Below are positions 33,128 through 42,771 of a stretch of 64,000 nucleotides of DNA, in pieces; position 1 is the stretch's first letter, and each line of letters begins with the position of its first letter. This stretch comes from DATBLE01 sp963841405 (lineage in GTDB: Bacteria; Actinomycetota; Thermoleophilia; Gaiellales; Gaiellaceae): assembly GCA_963841405.1 (NCBI GenBank), contig CAWJCM010000001.1:248001-312000 (forward strand). Reading direction: 5' to 3'. The position numbers were made by a program, and so were the translations under genes. The notes under the pieces were generated by a model, which was not told the origin of the DNA, searched no databases, and saw only the letters and a program-made list of their open reading frames with translations.

Positions 33128-36100
33128 ATGGTTGGTCGATTCAGCGGTTCATCGGCACGCGTTGCGACTGCGAAGGGAGCGGTCATAGCGCGGCCGCGCG
33201 CACGCGCCGGGAGCTGTGCCCGCGCCGTCGAGGTCGACGCCCTGCGCTTCGCCGCCGGTTGGCGGCTGCTGGGGGACGTGGCCGAGGCCGACGCAGAGCC
33301 GGCCGAGCCCGCCGAGCCGTCGCTCCGCTTCGACGTCATCCGCGCGGCCGACCTCCTCGCGCTGTCGGTCGCCGCCGTCAACTGCAAGCTTGTCACCGGC
33401 GGCGACGCTCCGCCCGCGCTCCGCCCGGTCCAGGGGAAGGAGGCGCGCCTCGTCGTCACCTTCCCGTACCAGCATCTGGCGGAGCAGGCCGCCTACGAAG
33501 GCCGCGCGCCGGGCGAATCGCCGCTGAGGATTCCGGACGAGGAGCACGGCGGCGTCCCGATCGAGGACACGACGACACCTGACGACCCGGGCGTGCTCGT
33601 GAGGCCGCCCGTCGGCATCCGCCCGGCCCGCTCCAGCCGGCTCGTCTTCGCGGTGCCGGAGGACGAGACGATCGAGTTCTCGAGCGGCGGGATCCTCGCC
33701 GCGATGCAGCGGCTCGAGCTCGCCGTCCACCCCCTCGCGCTGCCCGGCGACGCCCCGACGACCGGCTCGACCGGCGACTCGCCGTTCATCTTCCTCCCCG
33801 GCGGGCTGGTGGCCCACGTCGAAGCCGACGGCGTTCGGATCGCGAGAGCGGCGAGGGGCATACACGCGCCCGACACGTCGACGGTGGAAGGCCTGTCGTT
33901 CCAGGCACGGGAGCTCCGCCGTGCGCGCGCGGCGCTCGAGACGGCCCGCGGGGTCAGCGTCGGCCGCGCGGGGCCGCCGGCGACCGCGGGGGTCGCGCAC
34001 GAGCTGGTGATCGGCGGACTGACGGTCGACGCCCGACCGATCCTCGGCCCCGGCGGCCTCGTCGGGCCGCCGCGGCCGCGCCCACGGCCTCGACCGAGGT
34101 TGAGCCGCCGGCCCACCGCGCGGGAGACGGCGATCGAGGCGCCGTTCCGGCTCGTGATCTCGCCGAGCCGCGAGAGCCGTTGGGCGCACGCGACCGAACC
34201 CGTCGGCGCCGACGACGAGCCCCACCACGTCGAGCTCTGGCACAGCCGCCTCGGCACGGGGCACACGGAAGCGGACGGGACGACGAGCGTCGACGAGCGG
34301 AGGGACGGTCGCCGGATCGTTCGCGCGGTCTGGGCGCGCGACCGTGAGACGACGATCACCGACTGGGAGACGAACAAGAAGCCTCCGCACGACGCCGATA
34401 GCACCGATCCCTTCCGCATGTCGCTCGACCGGGCGGACCGGGACATGCTGGTGCGGCAGACCGCGGAGACGTGGATCGGCTTGCACGACACGCAGATCGA
34501 GCCCGTCGCAGTGGCGGCGAGAGCGTTGTGGCTCTCCACGCTCGGCGCCTGGCTCGACCTCCACGGCGCGTGGACGACGAAGCCCTACTCGCAGGCCAAG
34601 ATGACCTCGATCCTCGCGTGGGACGAGGTCGCGCCGATGGGCCGGGACGAGTACGTCCGGGTCGTCTATCCCGGCTACCTCTACCCGCTCGGGCACCAGA
34701 CCGCTCTGGTGAAGGTGACGGAGCGGAAGATGAAGGAGGTCTCCCCATCGTACGCCGGCCTCTACCAGCGGAAGTTCCTCGTGATCGGCGAGCCGCTGCG
34801 CACCTACTCCGACACGCACGACTTCCCGTTCGTCCAGGTCGGCATCCGGCCGCTCGTCACGCCGCCGCTCGACGATCCCGGCGGCGACCAGGACTCGCAC
34901 TTCTGGCCGAAGATCGGCGGCGACTACTTCAACTTCACGCTCGACGCCGTCGACCACGACGGCGGTCCCGTGCCGCTCGTCGCCCCGCTGCTCTGGGTCG
35001 CGGAGTCGTACGACGACTTCGCCGAGGTGGACGCTGCCTACGACTCCGACCCGCACCGAAAGATCGCAGCTCACGGCCAGAAGGTCGCCTTCGGCCCGGT
35101 GCAGAAGGGCGGAGACACGGTGCTCGAGGCCGAGTCGATCTCGCTCCGCGGCAAGGCGACGCTCGGCGACTCCCGTCCCCACATGAGCCAGGCGAAGGTG
35201 ACGGTGCCGGCGGTACAGCAGCTGTCGGCCACGGGCCCGGTGCCGATCGTCTACCACTCGCTCTACAAGACGGGCGGGTTCACGAGCCCGAACAACACCG
35301 GCGAGGTGTGGGCAGCGATCCCGCTCGACGCCTCGCAGATCGAGCACCCGACCGACGAGGTCAGCCCGCTGCCGCAGCTGAAGTTCGGCGCCGCGGCCTC
35401 CTCCGGCAGCGACAAGGCCGGGGGATTCCTCGCGCCCGACCTGCCGATCCGCGGCCTGTCCCGCAAGTCGGGCACGGTCGGCGACCTCGCCGGCATGGCG
35501 ACGCAGCACTTCGACCCGGCTGCGTTCCTCGAGGGGGCGCTGCCGAAGCTCTTCGGCATCGTCGACCTGGTCGCCCTGGTGGAGCAGGTCACCGGCGAGC
35601 CGCTGAAGATCCCGAGCGTCGCCTCCGAGGCCCTCGACCGGATCGAGGGGCTCCTCGCCGACCTGCAGGCGATCAAGGCCGCTGCCGAGGACGCGGTCGG
35701 CGAGGCGCACAAGCTGGTCGACCGCGCAGCGTCGAAGTCCGCCCAGCTCCAGAACGACGCACAGACGGCGCTCGCCGACGCCCAGGCGGCGGAGACGAAG
35801 GTCGCGCAGGCGGTCGACGGCTTCGTCGCGCTGCTCGGCACGCTCGGCGACCAGGACAAGGCCACGGTGGAGGCGGCCGTCGCCGCCGACCTGAACGCGT
35901 TGCGCGACGCTGTCGCCGACCTCCAGCAGCTCGGGCCGAAGCTGCCGCCGTTCATCCGCAGCAGAATCGCGACCCTGACCAAGGTGCTGGAAGACGTGCT
36001 CGCCGCAGCCGACCTCGTCGAGGATCTCTACCGCTTCCTGAACGGCTTCGATCCGTCGAGCGTCCAGGCGCGGTTCCACTTCGAGTGGCGGCCGAAGCTG

Positions 36101-37063
36101 AAGTCGTGGCCGGACCCGGGACCGACGATCCTGCAGGTCGAGGAGGACAGCCTGCTGCTGGCCGTCGACGGCCGGGCCAGCGGCAAGGGCCAGATGGGCG
36201 TCGACGTCCTTGCGGAGATCCGCGACTTCGAGCTCCATCTGGTCGGCTCGGAGCCGCTCGTCCGGATCGCGTTCGACCACCTGTCGTTCAAGGCGGGCTC
36301 CTCGGGCAAGCCCGAGGTCGACGTCGTCATCCAGAAGAACGAGTTCGTCGGGATCCTCGCCTTCATCGAGACGATCAAGGATCTGATCCCGTTCGACGGG
36401 TTCTCGGATCCCCCGTTCTTCGACGTCGACTCCCAGGGACTGAAAGCCGGCTTCACGCTCGCCCTGCCGAGCCTGTCGATCGGCGTCTTCACGCTTGCCA
36501 ACATGTCGCTCGGCGCCGACGTGCAGGTGCCGTTCCTCGGCAAGACGACTTCGGTCGGGTTCAACTTCTGCACCCGCGAGCGTCCGTTCACGCTCGCTGT
36601 CGTCTTCCTCGGAGGCGGCGGCTGGTTCGGCCTGCGCATCGGCCCCGACAAGCTGCAGGAGCTCGAGCTCGGGCTCGAGGCAGGGGCCGTGCTCGCCGTC
36701 GACCTCGGAGTCGCCTCCGGGTCGATTTCGGCCATGATCGGGATCTACATGCGGCTGGAGGGCGACGCGGGGTCGCTCACCGGCTACTTCCGCCTCCGCG
36801 GCGAGGTCGACGTGCTCGGGCTCATTTCCGCGGCGATCGAGCTCTACCTGTCGCTCAGCTACGAGTTCGACACGGGCAAGATGACCGGCCAGGCGACGAT
36901 CACGGTCGAGGTCAAGGTGCTCGTCTTCTCCGGCTCGGTGCAGATCCACGCCGAGCGCAAGTTCGCCGGTTCGAACGGCGACCCGTCCTTCCTCCAGGTG
37001 ATGGGAGCCGAGAGCGGCACGTCCAAGGCATGGTCGGAGTACTGCCTGGGGTTCGCCGCCTGA
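33128..37063 (+). CDS. Giant protein 1: coiled coil plus beta-rich amphipathic C-terminus
   Basis: This 1311-residue protein has no recognised enzyme motif and no signal peptide. Residues about 1-300 form a beta-rich N-terminal domain (VTFPYQHLAEQAAYEGRAPG, FIFLPGGLVAHVEADGVRIA), and about 300-800 are mixed with many Trp/Tyr. A helical coiled-coil region lies at about 830-975 (AEDAVGEAHKLVDRAASKSA, QNDAQTALADAQAAETKVAQ). The last 300 residues are glycine-rich with alternating polar/nonpolar strands (LALPSLSIGVFTLANMSLGA, VVFLGGGGWFGLRIG), suggesting a large beta sheet or barrel. It starts at ATG 33128, and its stop overlaps the next start (TGATG). Function is unknown. The link to the lipase is by operon only. 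Confidence 0.8.
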   Translation: MVGRFSGSSARVATAKGAVIARPRARAGSCARAVEVDALRFAAGWRLLGDVAEADAEPAEPAEPSLRFDVIRAADLLALSVAAVNCKLVTGGDAPPALRPVQGKEARLVVTFPYQHLAEQAAYEGRAPGESPLRIPDEEHGGVPIEDTTTPDDPGVLVRPPVGIRPARSSRLVFAVPEDETIEFSSGGILAAMQRLELAVHPLALPGDAPTTGSTGDSPFIFLPGGLVAHVEADGVRIARAARGIHAPDTSTVEGLSFQARELRRARAALETARGVSVGRAGPPATAGVAHELVIGGLTVDARPILGPGGLVGPPRPRPRPRPRLSRRPTARETAIEAPFRLVISPSRESRWAHATEPVGADDEPHHVELWHSRLGTGHTEADGTTSVDERRDGRRIVRAVWARDRETTITDWETNKKPPHDADSTDPFRMSLDRADRDMLVRQTAETWIGLHDTQIEPVAVAARALWLSTLGAWLDLHGAWTTKPYSQAKMTSILAWDEVAPMGRDEYVRVVYPGYLYPLGHQTALVKVTERKMKEVSPSYAGLYQRKFLVIGEPLRTYSDTHDFPFVQVGIRPLVTPPLDDPGGDQDSHFWPKIGGDYFNFTLDAVDHDGGPVPLVAPLLWVAESYDDFAEVDAAYDSDPHRKIAAHGQKVAFGPVQKGGDTVLEAESISLRGKATLGDSRPHMSQAKVTVPAVQQLSATGPVPIVYHSLYKTGGFTSPNNTGEVWAAIPLDASQIEHPTDEVSPLPQLKFGAAASSGSDKAGGFLAPDLPIRGLSRKSGTVGDLAGMATQHFDPAAFLEGALPKLFGIVDLVALVEQVTGEPLKIPSVASEALDRIEGLLADLQAIKAAAEDAVGEAHKLVDRAASKSAQLQNDAQTALADAQAAETKVAQAVDGFVALLGTLGDQDKATVEAAVAADLNALRDAVADLQQLGPKLPPFIRSRIATLTKVLEDVLAAADLVEDLYRFLNGFDPSSVQARFHFEWRPKLKSWPDPGPTILQVEEDSLLLAVDGRASGKGQMGVDVLAEIRDFELHLVGSEPLVRIAFDHLSFKAGSSGKPEVDVVIQKNEFVGILAFIETIKDLIPFDGFSDPPFFDVDSQGLKAGFTLALPSLSIGVFTLANMSLGADVQVPFLGKTTSVGFNFCTRERPFTLAVVFLGGGGWFGLRIGPDKLQELELGLEAGAVLAVDLGVASGSISAMIGIYMRLEGDAGSLTGYFRLRGEVDVLGLISAAIELYLSLSYEFDTGKMTGQATITVEVKVLVFSGSVQIHAERKFAGSNGDPSFLQVMGAESGTSKAWSEYCLGFAA

Positions 37064-40000
37064 TGCCGACCGAGATCTTCAGCGTCTGCGCCCTCCCCCA
37101 CTCGTGTGCGGCAGGCGCCGACTTCCACGTCTCGCTGTTCGTCTCGCCGAAGCTGACCCCGGACACGCCCTTCGACGAGCTGCAGACCTTCTCCCTGTTC
37201 CCGCACTGGGGAGCGCTGGTCAGGAACCAGGTCACGGTCGAGCTCTTCGACCAGGTCGGGCCGATCGAGGCCACCCCGCTGCTCACCGCTTCGAAGCCGA
37301 AGGTCTGGGACGCCGCCTTCCCGCCGGACACGCCGGTCAACGGGCAGCCCGTCCCCGACTGGCAGCAAAGGCGCTGGCGGACGTTCGACGCGCGCACGGT
37401 GCACGATTTCGGCAAGGCGGTGCACCTCGCGACGATGTACTCGAGCCCGACCGCGCCGCCCGCGCCTGACGACCATCCGCTCGCAGGCCCGCTCGCGGAG
37501 ATCTCCGGGGAGTACTACCGGACCGAGCACATCGGCGAGGTCTCGCGGCGGCGCGTCTACGACGAGTCGCTGATGACCGCCGACTTCGACCGGATCGTCG
37601 AGTCGGCCGAGTCACCGGCCGTGATTGGCCGGGTGATCGCCGATCAGCAGCCGTGGCTGAGGCGGATGGCGATGGAGCTCCACCGGACGCGCCGGTTCTA
37701 CGAGCGGCCCGAGGAGGCCGGCGAGTACCGCGATCGTCCGTTGGAGGGAGCGGTCAGCCCGCCCCTCCCGCGCCCGGAACCCGAGTTCCACGAGCGCTGC
37801 GCGATGGCGGGCGACCACCCGGCCCTGTTGCGGACGCTCGGGCTCGTGATCGACCTGAAGGTCCTCGAGCCGGAGCGGCTGCGCTCGTCGCAATGGCTCT
37901 CGGCGGCGATCGTCATCGACGGCGACCGCGGGCCTTGCCGGCTCACCCGCACCCTCTGCCGTGCCACCGACGACGCCCTCGTCACCGTCGCGGAGACCGA
38001 TGACTGGAGCGACGGGATGGCGCGGCTCGGCGACGAGAACCGCTTCGCCCTCCTCGACCTCGAAGCCGACGGCACGGCGATCAAGCTCGAGCGCTTCCTC
38101 TGGACGCTGCCCCGGCTGCGCGAGATACAGGCCCAGGACGCACCGACCAACGCCGCCACGCCCGCCCTGCGCTCGAACGGTTTCACGGTCGTGCGGGTCG
38201 GTGAGGCGCAGAACGCGCTCGAGCGGATCGGACGCCAGCACGATCTCGAGCAGGCCCTGGGCCAGGGACAGCCGCCGACGCTCTCCACCGAGGACGTGAC
38301 CCGCGGGCTGCGGGTCGAGGTCTGGGACGACACGGCGAGGCGGTGGGAATCGCTCCACTCACGGCTGACGACCGTCACGGTGGTCGGCGCCGGCAAAGTC
38401 CTCGACGGCGCGCCGGACGAAGGCTTCATCCAGGGGACGGCGGCGTCCGAGAGCGCGCGGGCCGAGGACTCGCCCATCCACGTCCACGAGGCGGTCTTCG
38501 GCTGGGAGGGCTGGAGCCTGTCGGCGCCGCGGCCCGGCAGGCGCGTGCGCCACGAGAACGGCCAGGAGATCGTCGAGGAGGTGCCGGAAAGCACCCCCGA
38601 TCCCGTCCACCCGGTCCTGGTCGTGAACCACGTTCGCCCGGGGACGTTGCCCCGCCTGCGCCTCGGCCGCTCGTACGCGATGCGCGCCTGGACGGTCGAT
38701 CTCGCCGGCAACTCCCGGCCGCACGAGCTGAATCCGCCGCCCGCGCCCGCCGGCCCGGTCGCCGGAGCGCTGGGGCCGCTCCTGGCCCAGCTCGCGCCGA
38801 ATGTCGACGTCTCCTCCCGGCTCCCGCGGGAGCTGCGGCTGGCGACCAATGCCGTCCTGTCGTCGCGCCAGGCGGCGACGCCGGCCCCCGCCCCGCCGCC
38901 GCTGCCGTTCGCGGTCGACGAGCACGAGGCGCTCGTCCGTGCCCGGCTCGGAGGCAGGATTGCCGACCGGGCGCCGATCGCCTCGGCGGCCTTCGACCGC
39001 CACGCCGCGGTCGCCCAGGCGATCGCCGCCGCAGTCGCCGACCGCGACCAGCCGTTCGTCGCCGATACCGCTGCACTGACCGCCGACGCCCTCGCTCCGC
39101 TGATCGCGTCCCAGCTCGCGGCGACCCACGGCGCCGGCCTGGCCGACACGCTCGGGCGTGCGCTGGCGACGGTCACGCCGCAGCGGCCGTTCCTGCGCTG
39201 GGACCCGGTACCGAGCCCCGCTCTCGTTCCTCTCCGTCGCTACACGGAGGGGGAGTCGATCCGTGTGCTCGTCGTCCGCTCCGGCGTCACGCAGGCCCCG
39301 GACACGCTCGAGGTCACGGTCACCCCGCCGGACGGGTACGCGGCGCCGCTGGGGTCGTACGGCTATGCCGCCGAGAGCGAGCGCCACCTCGCGCCGCCGA
39401 AGACGAGCCAGGCGCAGGCCGAGCTGCACGGCATGTTCGACGCTGCGATCGGCTCCGACGACCCGGCCGACCACCGGAAGCAGCTCGGGATCGCGCTCCT
39501 CGAGAACGGCTCGTTTCTCGACCTCGACATCGCGGACATCGACAATCCGCCAGCCCGGATCGCGCAGCCAGGGGTCAGGCTCGAGACGCAGCCCGGCACG
39601 CCGCAGGCCGACCCGATCACCCTGCCGCTGCTCGGGCCGGACGATCCGCCGGCACCCGGGAAGAGCGACCACCTGCCGCCCGGCCAGTACGTCGTCCACG
39701 ACACGCCCGATCTCGTGCTTCCCTACCTCCCCGACCCCCTCGCCCGCGGCGTCTCGTTCGTCTTCGAGGAGGCGGGCCTCGACCGGGCGATCCCCTTCCC
39801 GTTCGGCGGAGAGGGGTTCACCTCGCGCTACGGCGGGAAGTGGCCCCAGATCGAGCCCTTCCGGCTCGTGCTCGGCGGTGGCGAGCTCGCGGGCAAGGTC
39901 GCCGGCCGGGTGATCACCGTCTCGCTGCCGCCGGGCGACGTGCAGCGGTTCCGGCTCGCGTCGTCGCTGCAGCGGGACGAGCTCGATCTGTTCGGAGCGT

Positions 40001-41640
40001 GGCGGAGCCTCCCGCAGTCGGTGCGAGACGACCCCGACGTGGCCGAGGCGGCCGCCGACGGCTGGCTCTGGGGCCTGACCCCGTTCGAGGACGTGACGCT
40101 CGTCCACGCCGTCCCGCGCCCGCTCGAGGCTCCGCGACCGACGAAGCTGCTGCCGCTGCGCACGAACGGCTCGACCAGGGTGACGCTTGCCGGCGCCGTC
40201 GACCTCCACGGCCCGAGCACCGACCTGCTGGCCGCCGAGGCGACCTGGACCGACCCCGTCGACGACGTCACGCTGCCGATCTGGGAAGAGCGTCCGACCA
40301 GCGGCCACGCGTTCGGCACGCCGGTCCTGCCCTACGAGGAGCTCGCGATCCTGGGGCCGGTGGAGCTGGACGGTTTCCTGCCGGAGGTGGGCAAGCTGCA
40401 CATGCACGCCGCCAACCACGAGCTCGGCGACACCAAGCACCGCGTGATCGACTACCGGTTCCGGGCGTCGACCCGCTTCCCCGAATACTTCCACGCGGAC
40501 CTGCTCGCGCCCGACCCGAACGTCCCCGGCGACGACGGGCGCAGCGTCGTCGGGCCGACCGCCTCGATCTCCGTCCCCTCGTCCGCGCGCCCGGCCCCGC
40601 CCGTCGTGCACTCGGTCGTCCCGCTCTTCCGGTGGTCGGACGGCACCGAGCCCGAACAGCCGATGGCCCGCCGGCACGGCCGACGCGCCGGCCTGCGCAT
40701 CTTCCTCGAGCGCCCCTGGTTCTCGAGCGGCGCGGACGAGCTGCTCGGCATCCTGCTCGCCCCCGGCGGAGACGACACCTTCGGCCCGCCCGCGCCGGAC
40801 CAGTCCGGGTTCCCGTTCGTGAGCAAGTGGGGCGGCGATCCGGCGTGGTTGAGCGCGCCCGTCCAGCAGCGGTCCCTCGGAGCCGTCCAGCTCGACAACC
40901 TGCTGCGCACGAGCGGGCTCGACGACCGGCCCGAGCCCGGCCGTCCGGTCACGCCGCCGCAGCGTCTGCCGCTGGCGTCCATGCCCGGGCAGCCGGAGGT
41001 CGTGGTCGTCGGCTACCGGCCGCAGTACAACCGGGAGCGGAAGCTCTGGTACGTCGACGTCGCCCTCGACCCGGGCCCGACCTTCTGGCCGTTCGTCCGG
41101 CTGGCAGTGTGCCGGTACCAGCCCGTCAGCATTCCCGGCTGCCACCTGTCGGCGCCGGTGCGCTGCCACTACGTCCAGCTGACGCCCGAACGGACTACGA
41201 GCGTCAGCCGGACCGACAACCGGCACGTCCGGGTCGTCGTCAGCGGGCCGGTCGGCGTCCGGGCATTCCCGGAGCGCGGCCCCGCGGCGGCCGCTGCATT
41301 CGCGGACGCGGTTGGCGCCAACCGGCAGGTGGTGGCGAAGCTCCAGCGCCGCGATCCGGCGATCCCGGGCGACCTGGGCTGGAAGACGGTGACCGCCACC
41401 CGGCTGATCATCCGCGGGCGAGGCCACAACGAGTTCGAGGCCGCCTGGGTCGGCGAGCTCGACGCCGGCACCGTCATCCCGCTGAAGCGCCCGGGCACCA
41501 ATCCGAACTGGCGGGTCGCGGTCGAGGAGTGGGAGCTGCTCCCGGGCGACCCGCCGTCGCCGGTCGAAGCTCCGCCCGCCACGGTCGTGCGGCCGATCTG
41601 GGAGCGGCGCCTGATCTACGCCGACGAGATCGGCCTGTAG
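37063..41640 (+). CDS. Giant protein 2: 1525-residue uncharacterised beta-rich protein
   Basis: It is translationally coupled to giant protein 1 (stop and start share a base). No signal peptide is seen. The chain is mostly beta-rich and acidic, with Ig-like pieces (VDLAGNSRPHELNPPPAP) and a helical alanine-rich insert at about residues 610-710. Late conserved-looking blocks include VIDYRFRASTRFPEYFHADL, ISVPSSARPAPPVVHSVVPL, WYVDVALDPGPTFWPFVRLA and the end WERRLIYADEIGL. As I recall, similar blocks occur in other giant bacterial proteins of unknown role. No catalytic motif is visible. It may be a structural or scaffold partner of the lipase. Confidence 0.8.
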   Translation: MPTEIFSVCALPHSCAAGADFHVSLFVSPKLTPDTPFDELQTFSLFPHWGALVRNQVTVELFDQVGPIEATPLLTASKPKVWDAAFPPDTPVNGQPVPDWQQRRWRTFDARTVHDFGKAVHLATMYSSPTAPPAPDDHPLAGPLAEISGEYYRTEHIGEVSRRRVYDESLMTADFDRIVESAESPAVIGRVIADQQPWLRRMAMELHRTRRFYERPEEAGEYRDRPLEGAVSPPLPRPEPEFHERCAMAGDHPALLRTLGLVIDLKVLEPERLRSSQWLSAAIVIDGDRGPCRLTRTLCRATDDALVTVAETDDWSDGMARLGDENRFALLDLEADGTAIKLERFLWTLPRLREIQAQDAPTNAATPALRSNGFTVVRVGEAQNALERIGRQHDLEQALGQGQPPTLSTEDVTRGLRVEVWDDTARRWESLHSRLTTVTVVGAGKVLDGAPDEGFIQGTAASESARAEDSPIHVHEAVFGWEGWSLSAPRPGRRVRHENGQEIVEEVPESTPDPVHPVLVVNHVRPGTLPRLRLGRSYAMRAWTVDLAGNSRPHELNPPPAPAGPVAGALGPLLAQLAPNVDVSSRLPRELRLATNAVLSSRQAATPAPAPPPLPFAVDEHEALVRARLGGRIADRAPIASAAFDRHAAVAQAIAAAVADRDQPFVADTAALTADALAPLIASQLAATHGAGLADTLGRALATVTPQRPFLRWDPVPSPALVPLRRYTEGESIRVLVVRSGVTQAPDTLEVTVTPPDGYAAPLGSYGYAAESERHLAPPKTSQAQAELHGMFDAAIGSDDPADHRKQLGIALLENGSFLDLDIADIDNPPARIAQPGVRLETQPGTPQADPITLPLLGPDDPPAPGKSDHLPPGQYVVHDTPDLVLPYLPDPLARGVSFVFEEAGLDRAIPFPFGGEGFTSRYGGKWPQIEPFRLVLGGGELAGKVAGRVITVSLPPGDVQRFRLASSLQRDELDLFGAWRSLPQSVRDDPDVAEAAADGWLWGLTPFEDVTLVHAVPRPLEAPRPTKLLPLRTNGSTRVTLAGAVDLHGPSTDLLAAEATWTDPVDDVTLPIWEERPTSGHAFGTPVLPYEELAILGPVELDGFLPEVGKLHMHAANHELGDTKHRVIDYRFRASTRFPEYFHADLLAPDPNVPGDDGRSVVGPTASISVPSSARPAPPVVHSVVPLFRWSDGTEPEQPMARRHGRRAGLRIFLERPWFSSGADELLGILLAPGGDDTFGPPAPDQSGFPFVSKWGGDPAWLSAPVQQRSLGAVQLDNLLRTSGLDDRPEPGRPVTPPQRLPLASMPGQPEVVVVGYRPQYNRERKLWYVDVALDPGPTFWPFVRLAVCRYQPVSIPGCHLSAPVRCHYVQLTPERTTSVSRTDNRHVRVVVSGPVGVRAFPERGPAAAAAFADAVGANRQVVAKLQRRDPAIPGDLGWKTVTATRLIIRGRGHNEFEAAWVGELDAGTVIPLKRPGTNPNWRVAVEEWELLPGDPPSPVEAPPATVVRPIWERRLIYADEIGL

Positions 41641-41662
41641 CCGCACGCCCGGCGGCCGGCGC

Positions 41663-42661
41663 CTACTGGGGCGGCCCGCTGCCCAGCGTGACCGTGGCCG
41701 TCCGGCCCGTGCCGTACTGGTCGACGTAGCCGACCTTCACGGTCTGGCCGGGCTTCTTCGACCCAATCAGCGTCGTCAGCGCGCCGGTCGAGGCGATCGA
41801 CCGACCGTCGACCGTCGTGATCGCATCGCCGGAGTCGAGCCCCGCCCTGTCGGCGGGCCCGCCGGGAACGACGTACTCGACCACGGCGTAGCCGTCGCTG
41901 AAGTCGACCTGGACGCCGAGGAATCCCGTGGCGCCGACGTGGACGGTCGAGGAGGCCTTGCCGGCCGCGATCTGCTTCACGATCCGGATCGCCTTGGCGA
42001 TCGGGATCGCGTAGCCGTCGTTCGCCTGCGCCGAGTAGTAGGCATACCCGGATCCGACCGAGGCCGCCGTGTCCATGCCGATCACCTTGCCGGCCCTCAG
42101 CAGCGGGCCGCCCGAGTCACCGGGCTCGAGCGCTGCATCCGTCTCGATCAGCCCGCTCAGCCGTTCGCTGCCCCCCTGGTCGTCGCCGACCGTGATCGAT
42201 CTTGTCAGGCCCGTGATGTGGCCCCGCGTGGAGGTGATCGTGCCGGTTCCGCCGGCGTTGCCGAGCGCAGTGACCGCCTGGCCGACCGCCGCCGTCGAGG
42301 TATCGAGGGAGAGCGTCTTCAGATTGCCGGCGCCCGTCGCTCGAATCAGTGCGACGTCGTCGGTCACGTCGTAGCCGACCACTCTGGCCGAATAGCTTCG
42401 CCCCGTGCCCGGAACGCGGACCCGGATCGACGTCGCTCCGCGGATCACGTGGTTGTTGGTCAGCACCTGGCCGTCGCGGGTCAGGACGATGCCCGTGCCG
42501 GCGGCGGCGCTGCCGTTGAGGGCGAGGTTCGTCTCGATGACGACGACCCCGGTGCCGATCGAAGCCGGCGCGGACCGTGCGAACGCCAGGCCGGCTGAAA
42601 CCGTCGCCGCCACCACGGCTGCAGTGATCAGGACGAGGATCCGTCGGCGGATGACATTCAT
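41663..42661 (-). CDS. Exported S1C serine protease with PDZ domain (HtrA-like)
   Basis: The 332-residue protein has an N-terminal signal or anchor helix, then a trypsin-like domain with catalytic His in VLTNNHVIRG, Asp in VTDDVALIRA and Ser in LEPGDSGGPLL. One PDZ domain follows (GFLGVQVDFSDGYAVVEYVV then GGPADRAGLDSGDAITTVDG). It is likely an extracytoplasmic quality-control protease. It starts at ATG 42661 with AAGGAG upstream. It is convergent with the giant-protein operon, 22 bases from it, and divergent from the monooxygenase. Confidence 0.93.
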   Translation of the reverse strand: MNVIRRRILVLITAAVVAATVSAGLAFARSAPASIGTGVVVIETNLALNGSAAAGTGIVLTRDGQVLTNNHVIRGATSIRVRVPGTGRSYSARVVGYDVTDDVALIRATGAGNLKTLSLDTSTAAVGQAVTALGNAGGTGTITSTRGHITGLTRSITVGDDQGGSERLSGLIETDAALEPGDSGGPLLRAGKVIGMDTAASVGSGYAYYSAQANDGYAIPIAKAIRIVKQIAAGKASSTVHVGATGFLGVQVDFSDGYAVVEYVVPGGPADRAGLDSGDAITTVDGRSIASTGALTTLIGSKKPGQTVKVGYVDQYGTGRTATVTLGSGPPQ

Positions 42662-42771
42662 GCTTGCTCCTTGCTCTCGGTTGCGACCTGCGGGATGTTC
42701 ATCACCGGACGAGAGTAGAGAGCGTCGCTGAGTTTTCCCTGAGAAGCCTCGGTTGGTTCATGATCGGCGCC

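Noticed and set aside
33149..36949. 1266-codon open frame on the minus strand
   Set aside because: Antisense to giant protein 1. The composition (Arg, Asp, Val, Leu runs) mirrors the codon bias of the opposite strand and has no domain.
34471..41640. Reading frame extending giant protein 2 leftward by over 860 codons
   Set aside because: Its first part is a shadow of giant protein 1 in another frame. Real coding begins at ATG 37063, coupled to the previous stop.
38359..41646. 1095-codon open frame on the minus strand
   Set aside because: Antisense shadow of giant protein 2 with the same low-complexity composition.
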